From Silicimonas sp. (GTDB taxonomy: Bacteria; Pseudomonadota; Alphaproteobacteria; Rhodobacterales; Rhodobacteraceae), in NCBI GenBank assembly GCA_022820365.1, contig JAJEFO010000016.1:1-64000 (forward strand): DNA of 64,000 nucleotides. The letters run 5' to 3'. The translations under genes were made by a program, and so were the position numbers. Below, one piece after another: positions 15,947 through 24,211 of the stretch. The notes beneath the pieces are model-generated. The model saw nothing but the letters and a program-made list of their open reading frames with translations, did not search any database and was not told the origin of the DNA. Numbering within the stretch: the stretch's first letter is position 1; the number at the start of each line of letters is the position of its first letter.

Positions 15947-17045
15947 ACTGGTCCGCCAGCAGCGCCGCGCCTACAACCTCGCCGTCGCCTGCTTCCGGGA
16001 GGTCGATGATGGCCTCGTGGACCCGAGGGACCCCGATCTCAAGCAGACCGCGCTCCGCGCCACGATCCGCGATTTCGTGCGCTCGGAGGTCCAGGAGCGC
16101 GGCGGAACCTTCCGCTCCGCCGACTGCGACGAGGCGGTCAACGCGGCGTTCAGGTCCCGCGACGCGGTCATCGGGAAGCGCAAGGCGGGCGATAGGTGCC
16201 GCCTGTCCTTTCGCAGTTTCAAGGACATGCGGCAGCGCCTGGTGGTCCAGAAGCTGTCGGGCGCGTTCGTCGCGCGGAACTTCGACCTGGCCGAACCCAT
16301 GCCCGAGGAGGCGTGGAGGAAGCTGACGACCATCGTGCTTGAGCGGGGGCAGTGGTTCATCTGCGCTCAGAAGCGAATCGCCACGACGGGGCAGGACGAA
16401 ATCCAAGTCCGCTCCGTCGTGGCCCTCGACCCCGGCGTGCGGACATTCGTGACCGCATACGCGGTGAACCACGCCGCAAGCTACGGAGACGGCTTCTACG
16501 CCGACAAGGTGTTCCCGCTCCTGCTCAGGATCGACGACTTTGTCGGCCTGCGCGCGAAGGCGAGGCACCGTGAATGGAGGCGCCACCTTCAGAAGCGCAT
16601 CGACAAGCTCGCCATCCGCGTCCGCAACCTGGTCGACGACCTGCACCGGCGGGTGGCCTACGATCTCGTGCACGCCTTCGACGTGATCCTCCTGCCGCCC
16701 TTCGAGACGAAGGAGATGAGCGTGAAGTCCGACCGCAAGATCAGGACGAGGACCGTGCGGTCCATGCTCGGCCTTGCGCACTACCGGTTCAGGCGGAAGC
16801 TCGGGTGGATGTGTCGCAAGTACGGCAAGCGACTCGTCATCGCCAACGAGGCCTATACCAGCAGGACCCGCTCATGGGACGGCTTTGTCGACCGGAAGCT
16901 GGGCGGCGCGAAGACGGTCTCGGACGGCAGCATCGTCGTCGACCGGGACATGAACGGCGCACGCGGCATCATGCTGCGCGCGCTCTACGGCAACTTGAGC
17001 CGTTTCCAGGCAGCGGGCGCGGAAGTTGCGCTCGTTGCGGAATGA
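15876..17045 (+). CDS. TnpB-like (IS200/IS605 OrfB) RuvC protein lacking the zinc finger
   Basis: A 389-residue protein of the TnpB/Cas12/Fanzor fold. The N-terminal half is the helical recognition part (LLHELVRQQRRAYNLAVACF, a TnpB hallmark). The RuvC residues are present: D185 in ALDPGVRTF, E277 in LPPFETKEM, and D356/D358 in DRDMNGARG. Between RuvC-II and RuvC-III a normal TnpB has two CxxC pairs; here the matching positions read TSRTRSWDG and GAKTVSDGS, with no cysteine. The surrounding conserved framework (NEAYTSRT, LGGAK) is kept, so this is a specific variant, not random decay. No ribosome site precedes the ATG at 15876; in-frame upstream ATGs at 15762 and 15705 exist. No TnpA is adjacent. 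Confidence 0.85.
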   Translation: MARALVKATRRIRAYPKDPELLHELVRQQRRAYNLAVACFREVDDGLVDPRDPDLKQTALRATIRDFVRSEVQERGGTFRSADCDEAVNAAFRSRDAVIGKRKAGDRCRLSFRSFKDMRQRLVVQKLSGAFVARNFDLAEPMPEEAWRKLTTIVLERGQWFICAQKRIATTGQDEIQVRSVVALDPGVRTFVTAYAVNHAASYGDGFYADKVFPLLLRIDDFVGLRAKARHREWRRHLQKRIDKLAIRVRNLVDDLHRRVAYDLVHAFDVILLPPFETKEMSVKSDRKIRTRTVRSMLGLAHYRFRRKLGWMCRKYGKRLVIANEAYTSRTRSWDGFVDRKLGGAKTVSDGSIVVDRDMNGARGIMLRALYGNLSRFQAAGAEVALVAE

Positions 17046-17082
17046 ATCAAGTGGTGCGTTCCATGATCAGCCACTGACTCAA
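17044..17082 (+). ncRNA. Candidate right end and omegaRNA 3' hairpin of the TnpB-like element
   Basis: Starting inside the stop codon, GAATCAAGTGG pairs with CCACTGACTC (one bulge), closing at 17080 and followed directly by TCAA at 17079-17082. IS200/IS605 elements end in such a subterminal hairpin, and TCAA is the right cleavage tetranucleotide of IS608. In TnpB systems the 3' part of the gene plus this hairpin forms the guide RNA scaffold, and the flanking bases (from 17083) act as guide. The assignment to this element is inference from structure and position. Confidence 0.5.
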
Positions 17083-17092
17083 CCACATGATT

Positions 17093-17482
17093 TCAGTGAT
17101 TGCCGTTACCTGCAAATGTCTGCTTCTTTACAACACGGTCACGGTCCGGTTTCGTGAAGTCGAGCCTTATCGCCCAATCTCCAAGCATGTCGAGATGGAT
17201 GCGCACGCCGTAGAGGCCCGGCTCTTCATGAGGGATCGCCTGAACCGGTTTGACATTGTGGGCACCCGGCATGGATGGCATGTCGGCGCCAACCGTGAAC
17301 TCGGCATTGTTGACAGGATCACCGCTGTGTCTCTTCGTAAGCATCACTGTACAGTCGTAGACCAGTCTTTGCTCGGTTGGCTCGCAGGTAACTTCCGCAT
17401 CTTTCCTCTCTGCGCCAATGGCCAACACCGGAGCGATGCCAAGAATGGCCGCCAGAATGACGCCACGTGTCATTGCCTTCAT
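17093..17482 (-). CDS. YtkA-like domain exported protein
   Basis: A 129-residue protein with a signal peptide (MKAMTRGVILAAILGIAPVLAIGA). The mature domain shows the YtkA/FixH-like beta-sandwich pattern, with NAEFTVGADMPSMPGAHNV followed by EPGLYGVRIHLDMLGDWAIRL. I chose the ATG at 17482 because GAGG is correctly spaced there. It begins right after the livF stop and may be the last gene of the LIV operon. The family is linked to copper or oxidase biogenesis in some organisms; its role here is unknown. Confidence 0.75.
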   Translation of the reverse strand: MKAMTRGVILAAILGIAPVLAIGAERKDAEVTCEPTEQRLVYDCTVMLTKRHSGDPVNNAEFTVGADMPSMPGAHNVKPVQAIPHEEPGLYGVRIHLDMLGDWAIRLDFTKPDRDRVVKKQTFAGNGNH

Positions 17483-17493
17483 CTCCAACACCT

Positions 17494-18228
17494 CTACTGC
17501 ACGGACTTTCGCAGACGGTCGGCTTGCACTCCCAGGTAGCCGGCCACCAGGCGATCATCCTTTATCAAGTCCTCGGCCGAACCGTGTAGGACGATACGGC
17601 CCCCCTCGACCACGTAGCCTCGGTCGGCAAGCGCCAGCGTCCGCCGCACGTTCTGCTCGACAATCAGGATCGTCAGCCCTTCATTTCGAAGGGTGCTGAT
17701 TAGCCTGAATACATCCTCAGCCGCAATTGGCGAAAGTCCCAAGGTCGGTTCGTCAAGAAGCAGGAGGCTGGGTTTCGCCATCAACCCTCTCGCCACGGCC
17801 AACATCTGTGCCTGACCGCCGCTGAGGTTCGACGCTGGTTCGTGCAGCCTGTCCGCCAACATGGGAAACTGCTGCAGTACATCGTCCGGAGAAGTATGAC
17901 CGTGCACAAACGAGCCTAGGCGATAGGCACCGAGCTGCAGGTTTTCCAGCACGGTCAGAGTTCGGAATATCATCCGCCCTTCCGGAACCTGCACAATTCC
18001 TCTCTGGATATACCGATGCGCCGCATGCCCGGTCATTGCTTCGCCATTGAACAGTATAGAGCCTGCAGCTGGTCGAATGATCCCGGCAACCGCATTCAGG
18101 GTCGAGCTCTTGCCGACACCGTTCGCACCGATCACCGCTACGATTTCCCCGGCCGTGACGGAGAGCGATATCCCTTGAACTGCGGCGACCTTGCCGTAGT
18201 TGACGCGAAGGTCCTTGACGTCAAGCAT
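17494..18228 (-). CDS. livF: Branched-chain amino acid ABC transporter ATPase LivF (set 2)
   Basis: A 244-residue ABC ATPase: Walker A GANGVGKS, signature LSGGQAQMLAVARGL, Walker B LLLLDEPTLGLSP, switch histidine position occupied in IVEQNVRR as usual for LivF. It overlaps livG of the same set by 8 bases, so the pair is translationally coupled. It is the final ATPase of the second HMGF set in the operon. Confidence 0.92.
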   Translation of the reverse strand: MLDVKDLRVNYGKVAAVQGISLSVTAGEIVAVIGANGVGKSSTLNAVAGIIRPAAGSILFNGEAMTGHAAHRYIQRGIVQVPEGRMIFRTLTVLENLQLGAYRLGSFVHGHTSPDDVLQQFPMLADRLHEPASNLSGGQAQMLAVARGLMAKPSLLLLDEPTLGLSPIAAEDVFRLISTLRNEGLTILIVEQNVRRTLALADRGYVVEGGRIVLHGSAEDLIKDDRLVAGYLGVQADRLRKSVQ

Positions 18229-18976
18229 GGGTCGCCTCCCGACCAAGGTAGATGTCCGTTACCGCCGGCAGGGAAAGGACTTCACCGGGATCTCCATCAG
18301 CGACCAAGAGGCCAGCGTTCAGTACGCAGACCCGCGCGCAGACCTGCACGATCAGTTCGATCTTGTGTTCGATAACGATACAGGTTCGGTTCGGCGTCAC
18401 GCAGTCGGCGATCAATCGAGCCATGTCCTCGGATTCCGCGGGCGTCATTCCGCCGGCCGGTTCGTCCAGGAAGACGAGTTCAGGATCACACGCAAGAACC
18501 CGCGCAATTTCCAGGCGTCTTAGCTGGGGCAAGGGCAGGGTGTCGGCCAGACGGTTCCGATCATCCTGCAAGCCGACCGTTTCCAGGGCCCATTCGGCTT
18601 TTTCTCGAATTGATCCCCTGGCCAGCCCATCTCCTAGCAGGAGGTGAATGAAACTGTTGCCGCGAGTTCCGTACTGCGCGGCCTCGACGTTTCCGAGCAC
18701 AGTCATGCGCGAAAACAGGCGAAGGTTCTGGAACGTGCGCGCAACGCCCAGTCGGAAGATCCGGTGTGCTCCGAGATTGGTGATGTCCGTATTGCGGAAC
18801 AGGACCTGTCCGCTGTCGGGTCCATACATGCCCGTTACCAGGTTGACCAAGGTTGTCTTTCCCGATCCGTTGGGGCCGATCAATCCAACTGTCTCGTTGC
18901 GACCAAATTCAAGTGAAATTCCCGACAGCGCCGACAGCTTGCCGAACCGTTTGTCGACGGATACCAAGCTCAGCAT
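18221..18976 (-). CDS. livG: Branched-chain amino acid ABC transporter ATPase LivG (set 2)
   Basis: A 251-residue ATPase with Walker A GPNGSGKT, the LivG-specific ARTFQNLRLF segment, a divergent signature (LPLPQLRRLEIARVL in place of LSYGxQR), Walker B ELVFLDEPAGGMTP and the switch histidine in IVIEHK. The signature motif lacks the usual SGG, which is unusual for LivG and differs from set 1 (AFGEQRR). Coupled to livF by overlap; starts 1 base after livM stop. Confidence 0.9.
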   Translation of the reverse strand: MLSLVSVDKRFGKLSALSGISLEFGRNETVGLIGPNGSGKTTLVNLVTGMYGPDSGQVLFRNTDITNLGAHRIFRLGVARTFQNLRLFSRMTVLGNVEAAQYGTRGNSFIHLLLGDGLARGSIREKAEWALETVGLQDDRNRLADTLPLPQLRRLEIARVLACDPELVFLDEPAGGMTPAESEDMARLIADCVTPNRTCIVIEHKIELIVQVCARVCVLNAGLLVADGDPGEVLSLPAVTDIYLGREATHA

Positions 18977-18977
18977 T

Positions 18978-19871
18978 TCATGAGCGCTTCAACCAGCGCT
19001 TGATGCGATGGACGCGCACTTCGTCCAGGATTCCGCGCGGCATTACGATGAGCAGAACAGCAACAAGACCACCAAATACGATCATGCGATAACCTTGGAT
19101 GGCACGGATGCCTTCCAGGAAACCGATATCCAGCACGACCCCGATTATCGGACCCAGAGCTGTGCCCAACCCTCCAATCAATCCGTAGGCAAGGCCGTGG
19201 ACCCCCAGCATGACATTAAAGACATTGGGCTCGACGTAAGTCGCAAAGTGAGCGTAGAGGCAGCCGCCCAATCCGGCGACCATCCCCGCGAACAAGATTG
19301 CCAGCAACTTGCAGAACCGCACGTCGATACCCTGACTCCTTGCCAGCAGCGGATCCTGGCCGATCATCCGCAGAATGGCACCTAGGTACGAGCGTTCCAC
19401 CAGGAGCATGAGCACCAGCACGGCGCCGAGCAGTCCATAGATGATGAACATGAACTCAAGTGGCGTGATGTTGTTCTCGAAAATCCAGCGGATATCGCCA
19501 AATCCCTCGGCCCCATCGGGTCCGACCAGTTCGCCGTCAATTTCCACTTGGACATGGACGGAATTGAGTCCCAGGCGAATCATTTCTGCGAAGCACAGGG
19601 TTGCAATTGCAAAATAGAGTCCACGCAACCTCAATGTGAGCGCGCCGACCGCGAGTGCGGCAACTGCAGCAACCAGGGAGCCCAAGGCCAGGGCCGACAC
19701 GAAGGGCCACTCCCACATGGCTGACGCGACGCCCGATACATATGCACCGATCCCGAAGTAGGCCTGTTGTCCGAAGGAGATTTCCCCCGCGACCAGGATG
19801 ACATAGGCCGACAATGCAACGAACGCGATTATTCCCATGTTCGATGCAATGCTGATCGCGTATTCGCTCAC
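18978..19871 (-). CDS. livM: Branched-chain amino acid ABC transporter permease LivM (set 2)
   Basis: A 297-residue inner-membrane permease with about 9 hydrophobic segments and the LivM motifs GEISFGQQAYFGIGAY and GLYFAIATLCFAEM, plus the EAA-like loop around RSQGIDVRFCKLLA. It starts 3 bases after the end of livH of the same set. It pairs with LivH2 to form the second translocation pore of the operon. Confidence 0.92.
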   Translation of the reverse strand: MSEYAISIASNMGIIAFVALSAYVILVAGEISFGQQAYFGIGAYVSGVASAMWEWPFVSALALGSLVAAVAALAVGALTLRLRGLYFAIATLCFAEMIRLGLNSVHVQVEIDGELVGPDGAEGFGDIRWIFENNITPLEFMFIIYGLLGAVLVLMLLVERSYLGAILRMIGQDPLLARSQGIDVRFCKLLAILFAGMVAGLGGCLYAHFATYVEPNVFNVMLGVHGLAYGLIGGLGTALGPIIGVVLDIGFLEGIRAIQGYRMIVFGGLVAVLLIVMPRGILDEVRVHRIKRWLKRS

Positions 19872-19874
19872 GGG

Positions 19875-20774
19875 TCAGATTCTTCTGAGTGCTTGGGTTT
19901 CACGCTCGACGATGCCCTGCCCGAGCAATCCGCCTGGGCGCAGGACGAGAACCATGAAAAGGACCAGATAAGCACCCAAGTCCTTGAACGCATTGCCGAG
20001 GTACCACTGTGTCTGTGCTTCGATTACGCCGAGAAGAAGTCCGCCAACCACGGCGCCACGGAACGACCCCATTCCGCCCAGCATCATGGCGATCAATCCC
20101 TTGAATGTTGCCCACAGACCGAAATACGGCGTTACCTGCTGATCGGAGGCGAGCAGCAGGTATCCGGCGACGCCACCGATCAGGGATGCAAGCATGAAGG
20201 CACGAAAAGTGATGTGGCTCGGCCTTATGCCCATGTAGGCCGCCGCCGCAGGGTCTTCCGACACCGCCCTCAACGCCAGTCCGAAGCGGGTCCTGAAGAG
20301 CAGGAGCCGGAGCAGGACCAGCACGATTGCCACGACAGCCAGTGTCGTGACATGCTCCATGCGTAGAAAATACGGGCCCACCTCGACCCCGCCGGCGCTG
20401 AACAGCTTCGGAAATGGGTACGTGCGTCCGGGAAGCAATATCGTCGCGACCTCTTCCAATTGCATCCAGATCACGAAACTGGAGACCATGGACGCGACGG
20501 CGGCGTCCTTGCGAATTGCCCAGAAGCACAGGCGTTCTACATACATGCCAACCAAGATGGTCCCGACAATGGTGGCCGCAGCAACCTGCCAGGGCTGCGC
20601 TTCAAGTGTGACGAAGATCCAGGTTCCTGCAAAGGCGCCCAACATGATTGACGGTCCGTAAGACAGGTTGATCCGTCGCATGACCCCGAAAATGAGAGTG
20701 AAGCCAAGCGCAATCAGTGCGTAGGCAGAGCCGATCGAGATGCCATCCAACGTCGTCTGGAAGAAGTCGACCAT
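19875..20774 (-). CDS. livH: Branched-chain amino acid ABC transporter permease LivH (set 2)
   Basis: A 299-residue permease. The ATG at 20774 gives the standard LivH N-terminus, with GISIGSAYALIALGFTLIFGVMR-like first helices and the conserved GLIAMMLGGMGSFRGAVVGG segment. It starts 16 bases after the stop of livF of set 1, so both sets are probably one transcript. Confidence 0.92.
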   Translation of the reverse strand: MVDFFQTTLDGISIGSAYALIALGFTLIFGVMRRINLSYGPSIMLGAFAGTWIFVTLEAQPWQVAAATIVGTILVGMYVERLCFWAIRKDAAVASMVSSFVIWMQLEEVATILLPGRTYPFPKLFSAGGVEVGPYFLRMEHVTTLAVVAIVLVLLRLLLFRTRFGLALRAVSEDPAAAAYMGIRPSHITFRAFMLASLIGGVAGYLLLASDQQVTPYFGLWATFKGLIAMMLGGMGSFRGAVVGGLLLGVIEAQTQWYLGNAFKDLGAYLVLFMVLVLRPGGLLGQGIVERETQALRRI

Positions 20775-20790
20775 ATTCCCCGCTTGCCCG

Positions 20791-21510
20791 CTACGCGGCC
20801 TTCGATCCCAGATAGGCGCGCTGAATGACATCATCCTCGCCGATTTCGCCGGGAGCGCCGCTGAAGGCGACCTGGCCCTGATCCAGCAAGTAGAAGCGAT
20901 GGGCGATCTGCAGTGCCATGTGCGCATTCTGTTCGACCAGCACAATCGTAACACCATCATCGTTGAGTTGGCGAATGATCGAAAAGATCTCCGCGACGAC
21001 CAAGGGGGCCAGGCCGAGCGACGGTTCATCCATCATCAAGATTCTGGGCCGAGACATCATGGCCCTGGCAACGGCCAGCATCTGCTGTTCTCCGCCGGAC
21101 AGAGTTCCTGCAATCTGTCCTCTGCGATCCTTAAGTGCCGGAAAGCGGATGAAGGCGTTTTCAATGTCCTCGCGAACCCTTTGGCGGTCGGTCGCCAGAC
21201 GGCGGTAGGCACCAGCCTCAAGATTCTCTTCGACTGACATGGAAGGGAAGACCAGCCGGTTCTCAGGCACCAGCGCGACGCCGCAACTGAGGGCATGCGG
21301 CGCCGAAGTGCCGATGATCTCCCTGCCATCGACCATGACCGACCCCGACGCTGGCTTGAGTATGCAAGCGATGGAATACATCAAGGTCGTCTTTCCGGCA
21401 CCGTTGGGACCGAGGATGCAGGTAATTTCCCCTTGGTTAGCCGTCAACGTGACGCCCCTGAGAGCTTCAATGCTGCCGTAAGCGGTGACGAGGTCCTTGA
21501 CTTCAAGCAT
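20791..21510 (-). CDS. livF: Branched-chain amino acid ABC transporter ATPase LivF (set 1)
   Basis: A 239-residue ATPase with Walker A GPNGAGKT, signature LSGGEQQMLAVARAM, Walker B ILMMDEPSLGLAP and the VLVEQNAHMAL switch region. Overlaps livG of set 1 by 8 bases. More canonical than the set 2 copy. Confidence 0.93.
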   Translation of the reverse strand: MLEVKDLVTAYGSIEALRGVTLTANQGEITCILGPNGAGKTTLMYSIACILKPASGSVMVDGREIIGTSAPHALSCGVALVPENRLVFPSMSVEENLEAGAYRRLATDRQRVREDIENAFIRFPALKDRRGQIAGTLSGGEQQMLAVARAMMSRPRILMMDEPSLGLAPLVVAEIFSIIRQLNDDGVTIVLVEQNAHMALQIAHRFYLLDQGQVAFSGAPGEIGEDDVIQRAYLGSKAA

Positions 21511-22276
21511 GGCGGCTTCCTTCGGCGATGTCCACGTCCGGCGATCCGAGGTACGCCTCTCGTACCGCATCGTTTCCCTGGATTTCGCCGGGTGTGCCCA
21601 GTGCAATGCGCTTGCCGAAGTTAAGTACGGCAATGCGGTCCGTTACGCCCATGACGAGTTCCATCACGTGTTCGACGAGCAGCACGGTGATGCCGCTGTT
21701 CTTGAGCGTGAGAATTCGCTGCTTGAGATCTTCGACTTCCTCGCGGTTCATTCCCGCTGCCGGTTCGTCGAGGAGAATGAGTTGCGGGCGGGCAGACACC
21801 GCGCGGGCCAACTCGAGGCGACGCTGTTCACCGAAGGCAAGGTTTTGTGCCAGGTCGTTCGCCCGGCCGGCCAAGCCGGCAAATTCGAGGGTCTCGTCAA
21901 TGGCCTCTCGGATCCTGGCAGAACTGCCAAACCAGTTCTTCATGAATCCGGTTTCTTCGCTTGGTGCATCACGTCGCGCGATCCAGAGGTTTTGCCAGAC
22001 GGTGAGTTCACCAAAGAGTCGAATGTTTTGGAATGTGCGGCTGATTCCGGCATTCAGCCGCCTGTGCGGGGGCAAGCCACCCAGGTTCCGTCCGGCCAGC
22101 GTCACCGTTCCGCGTGTGGCTGGAAACACGCCGCAAATCAGGTTTACGGTTGTGCTCTTTCCCGAACCGTTGGGACCGATGAGGCCGAAGACCTCCCCGC
22201 GTTCGATTTTAAGTGACAGGCCATCTACCGCCCGGATGCCGTCGAAGTGCTTGCAAAGATCGTCGAGTTCAAGCAT
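21503..22276 (-). CDS. livG: Branched-chain amino acid ABC transporter ATPase LivG (set 1)
   Basis: A 257-residue ATPase from the ATG at 22276: Walker A GPNGSGKS, the SRTFQNIRLF element, signature NLAFGEQRRLELARAV, Walker B LILLDEPAAGMN and the histidine in LLVEHVMEL. It overlaps livM by 8 bases and livF by 8 bases. It differs enough from the set 2 LivG that the sets are not a recent tandem duplication. Confidence 0.93.
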   Translation of the reverse strand: MLELDDLCKHFDGIRAVDGLSLKIERGEVFGLIGPNGSGKSTTVNLICGVFPATRGTVTLAGRNLGGLPPHRRLNAGISRTFQNIRLFGELTVWQNLWIARRDAPSEETGFMKNWFGSSARIREAIDETLEFAGLAGRANDLAQNLAFGEQRRLELARAVSARPQLILLDEPAAGMNREEVEDLKQRILTLKNSGITVLLVEHVMELVMGVTDRIAVLNFGKRIALGTPGEIQGNDAVREAYLGSPDVDIAEGSRHA

Positions 22277-23189
22277 GGCGTTCCCCGTCGCTTCCTTTGC
22301 CCCGCCCAACGATCCGCAGGATTTGCGCAACGACATTGCCGTCGAGCAAACCGGCCGGCCGGAAGTTCATCGCAACGATTATGAGAAGACCAAAAAATAT
22401 GTTTCTCCAGTCGCCCAGGAACCGCATTCCTTCGATCAGGACGCCCTGGATGAATATCACTGCAATCAATGTCCCAAAAACGCTCGAAAGGCCTCCCAGG
22501 ATCGGATAGGCGACCGCAAAGGTTGCGAGCAGAACCGAAAACGTCAGGTGATCCACATAGGTTGCACTGTGAGCATATAGTCCGCCAGCCAAGCCAGCGA
22601 TAACGCCGCCAAATGTCATGGCGGCGACCTTGACCGCAACGATGTTGACGCCTGAACTCTGCGCGGCCAGTTCGTCTGCACCCACTGCACGCAAAGTCGC
22701 ACCGGCCCGCACGCGATCGAGCCACCATAGCATGGCCATGATGAGTATGACGAACAGCCAGATGAAGAGAACGACGTCAAGGGTGTCCCAGCCATTGGCG
22801 GCATAAAATCGAATTTCCCGGAAGCCCTGTGTCGAGTCAGGACCCACCTCGACACCGTTCACCATGACTCGCCAGTTCAGGTTGAAGAAGAACAAGCGCA
22901 CGATTTCGCTGAACGCAATCGTGGCCACCACCAGCATCAGGCCCTTGATGCGCAAGGCAGGGAACCCGACCAGGAAGGCGAAGAAGCCGCCAGCCAAGGC
23001 GCCTGCGAACAAGCCGGGGACAATGTGATACTCGAATATGACCGTAAGGATGCCAGAGACATAGGCCCCGATTGCGAAGAAACCGACCTGCGCGAGGCTG
23101 AGTTGCCCGGTCAGCAGCAGGATATAGGCCGACAGCCCGAGTAGCGTGTGGATGCCGATGGTCTGCAAAAGGCCGAAATAATATGCCAT
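22269..23189 (-). CDS. livM: Branched-chain amino acid ABC transporter permease LivM (set 1)
   Basis: A 306-residue membrane protein with the LivM motifs GQLSLAQVGFFAIGAYVSG and GLMLVVATIAFSEIVRL and about 9 transmembrane segments. It starts 5 bases after livH. Part of the first permease set. Confidence 0.92.
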   Translation of the reverse strand: MAYYFGLLQTIGIHTLLGLSAYILLLTGQLSLAQVGFFAIGAYVSGILTVIFEYHIVPGLFAGALAGGFFAFLVGFPALRIKGLMLVVATIAFSEIVRLFFFNLNWRVMVNGVEVGPDSTQGFREIRFYAANGWDTLDVVLFIWLFVILIMAMLWWLDRVRAGATLRAVGADELAAQSSGVNIVAVKVAAMTFGGVIAGLAGGLYAHSATYVDHLTFSVLLATFAVAYPILGGLSSVFGTLIAVIFIQGVLIEGMRFLGDWRNIFFGLLIIVAMNFRPAGLLDGNVVAQILRIVGRGKGSDGERHA

Positions 23190-23194
23190 GGCCG

Positions 23195-24082
23195 TCAGTC
23201 CCGATTGATTGCCTTGCCGAAGAGGCCGTTCGGCCGGAAGACCAGGAAAACGAAGAGTAAGAGGAACACGTAGATGTCACGCTGGTTGACCCCGAACAGC
23301 AACAGGAAGAGATTCTCGAATCCCCCGACCGCGAAGCCCGCGACAATGGCGCCTGGAATGCTGCCCAAACCTCCGATTACTGTGACAATCAAGCCCTTGA
23401 CGGTGATCGGCACAGTCAACAACGGCGAGATGACGCCAACTGCGGCTGCGGCCATGCAGCCCGCGAGTCCGCCGAGAACGCCCGTAATTGCGAATGTAGT
23501 CGCGTTTGTACGGTGACTGGCGATTCCGCAGAGTTCCGCAGCGACAACCTGTTGTGAGACGGCGCGTGTTGCCAGCCCCAACCGAGTGCCGAACAAGACA
23601 TAGAGCAGGACCAGCATGGCGATCAGGCTGGTCACCAAAACGAAGATCAGGTCGCCCCTGAATCCATATTCGCCGACCTCCAGGAAGACGTCGTCCATGA
23701 CCGCCGGAAACGCAAGCGGCGAGCCTGCGGTCGCGTGAATGATGATCTCGTCAATGAAGAACAACGCCCCGATGGATGCCATAAGGGGTGCCAGCATGTT
23801 GGTTGCCGGCATGTAGCGAAAACAGGTGATGTAGACTCCGAACCCGATGAAACCGCCGGCGACGGGTCCGAGGACGAATGTCAGCACAATTGGCAGGCCC
23901 GACATCAATATCACGGCAAGACCAACATAGGCGCCCGCGATGGCTGAGGCCGCGTATGCCAGGTTCAGCTTGTGCATGGCACCAAAGATGAGGGTGAATC
24001 CCAAACCGATCAGCGCATAGGTTGACCCGAAGAGGAGGCCATCGATGATCGCCTGCACAACGTCGATAAAGTCAATCGCCAC
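23195..24082 (-). CDS. livH: Branched-chain amino acid ABC transporter permease LivH (set 1)
   Basis: A 295-residue permease: first helix DGLLFGSTYALIGLGFTLIFG, then AYASAAIAGAYVGL-like helices, and the conserved GLIVTVIGGLGSIPGAIVAG. It is the first membrane gene after livK, with a 129-base spacer. Confidence 0.92.
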   Translation of the reverse strand: MAIDFIDVVQAIIDGLLFGSTYALIGLGFTLIFGAMHKLNLAYAASAIAGAYVGLAVILMSGLPIVLTFVLGPVAGGFIGFGVYITCFRYMPATNMLAPLMASIGALFFIDEIIIHATAGSPLAFPAVMDDVFLEVGEYGFRGDLIFVLVTSLIAMLVLLYVLFGTRLGLATRAVSQQVVAAELCGIASHRTNATTFAITGVLGGLAGCMAAAAVGVISPLLTVPITVKGLIVTVIGGLGSIPGAIVAGFAVGGFENLFLLLFGVNQRDIYVFLLLFVFLVFRPNGLFGKAINRD

Positions 24083-24211
24083 AGTTTCGGCCCTTTCGGG
24101 TCAGCGCGAGAAGGAACCAGCGGGACACAGACTGCCGTAGTCACCCATCATGCCGCGCAGGTATTGAAGGCGGCCGATACTTGACCGGCCGCCTCCAGAC
24201 GTCAACGTCGT

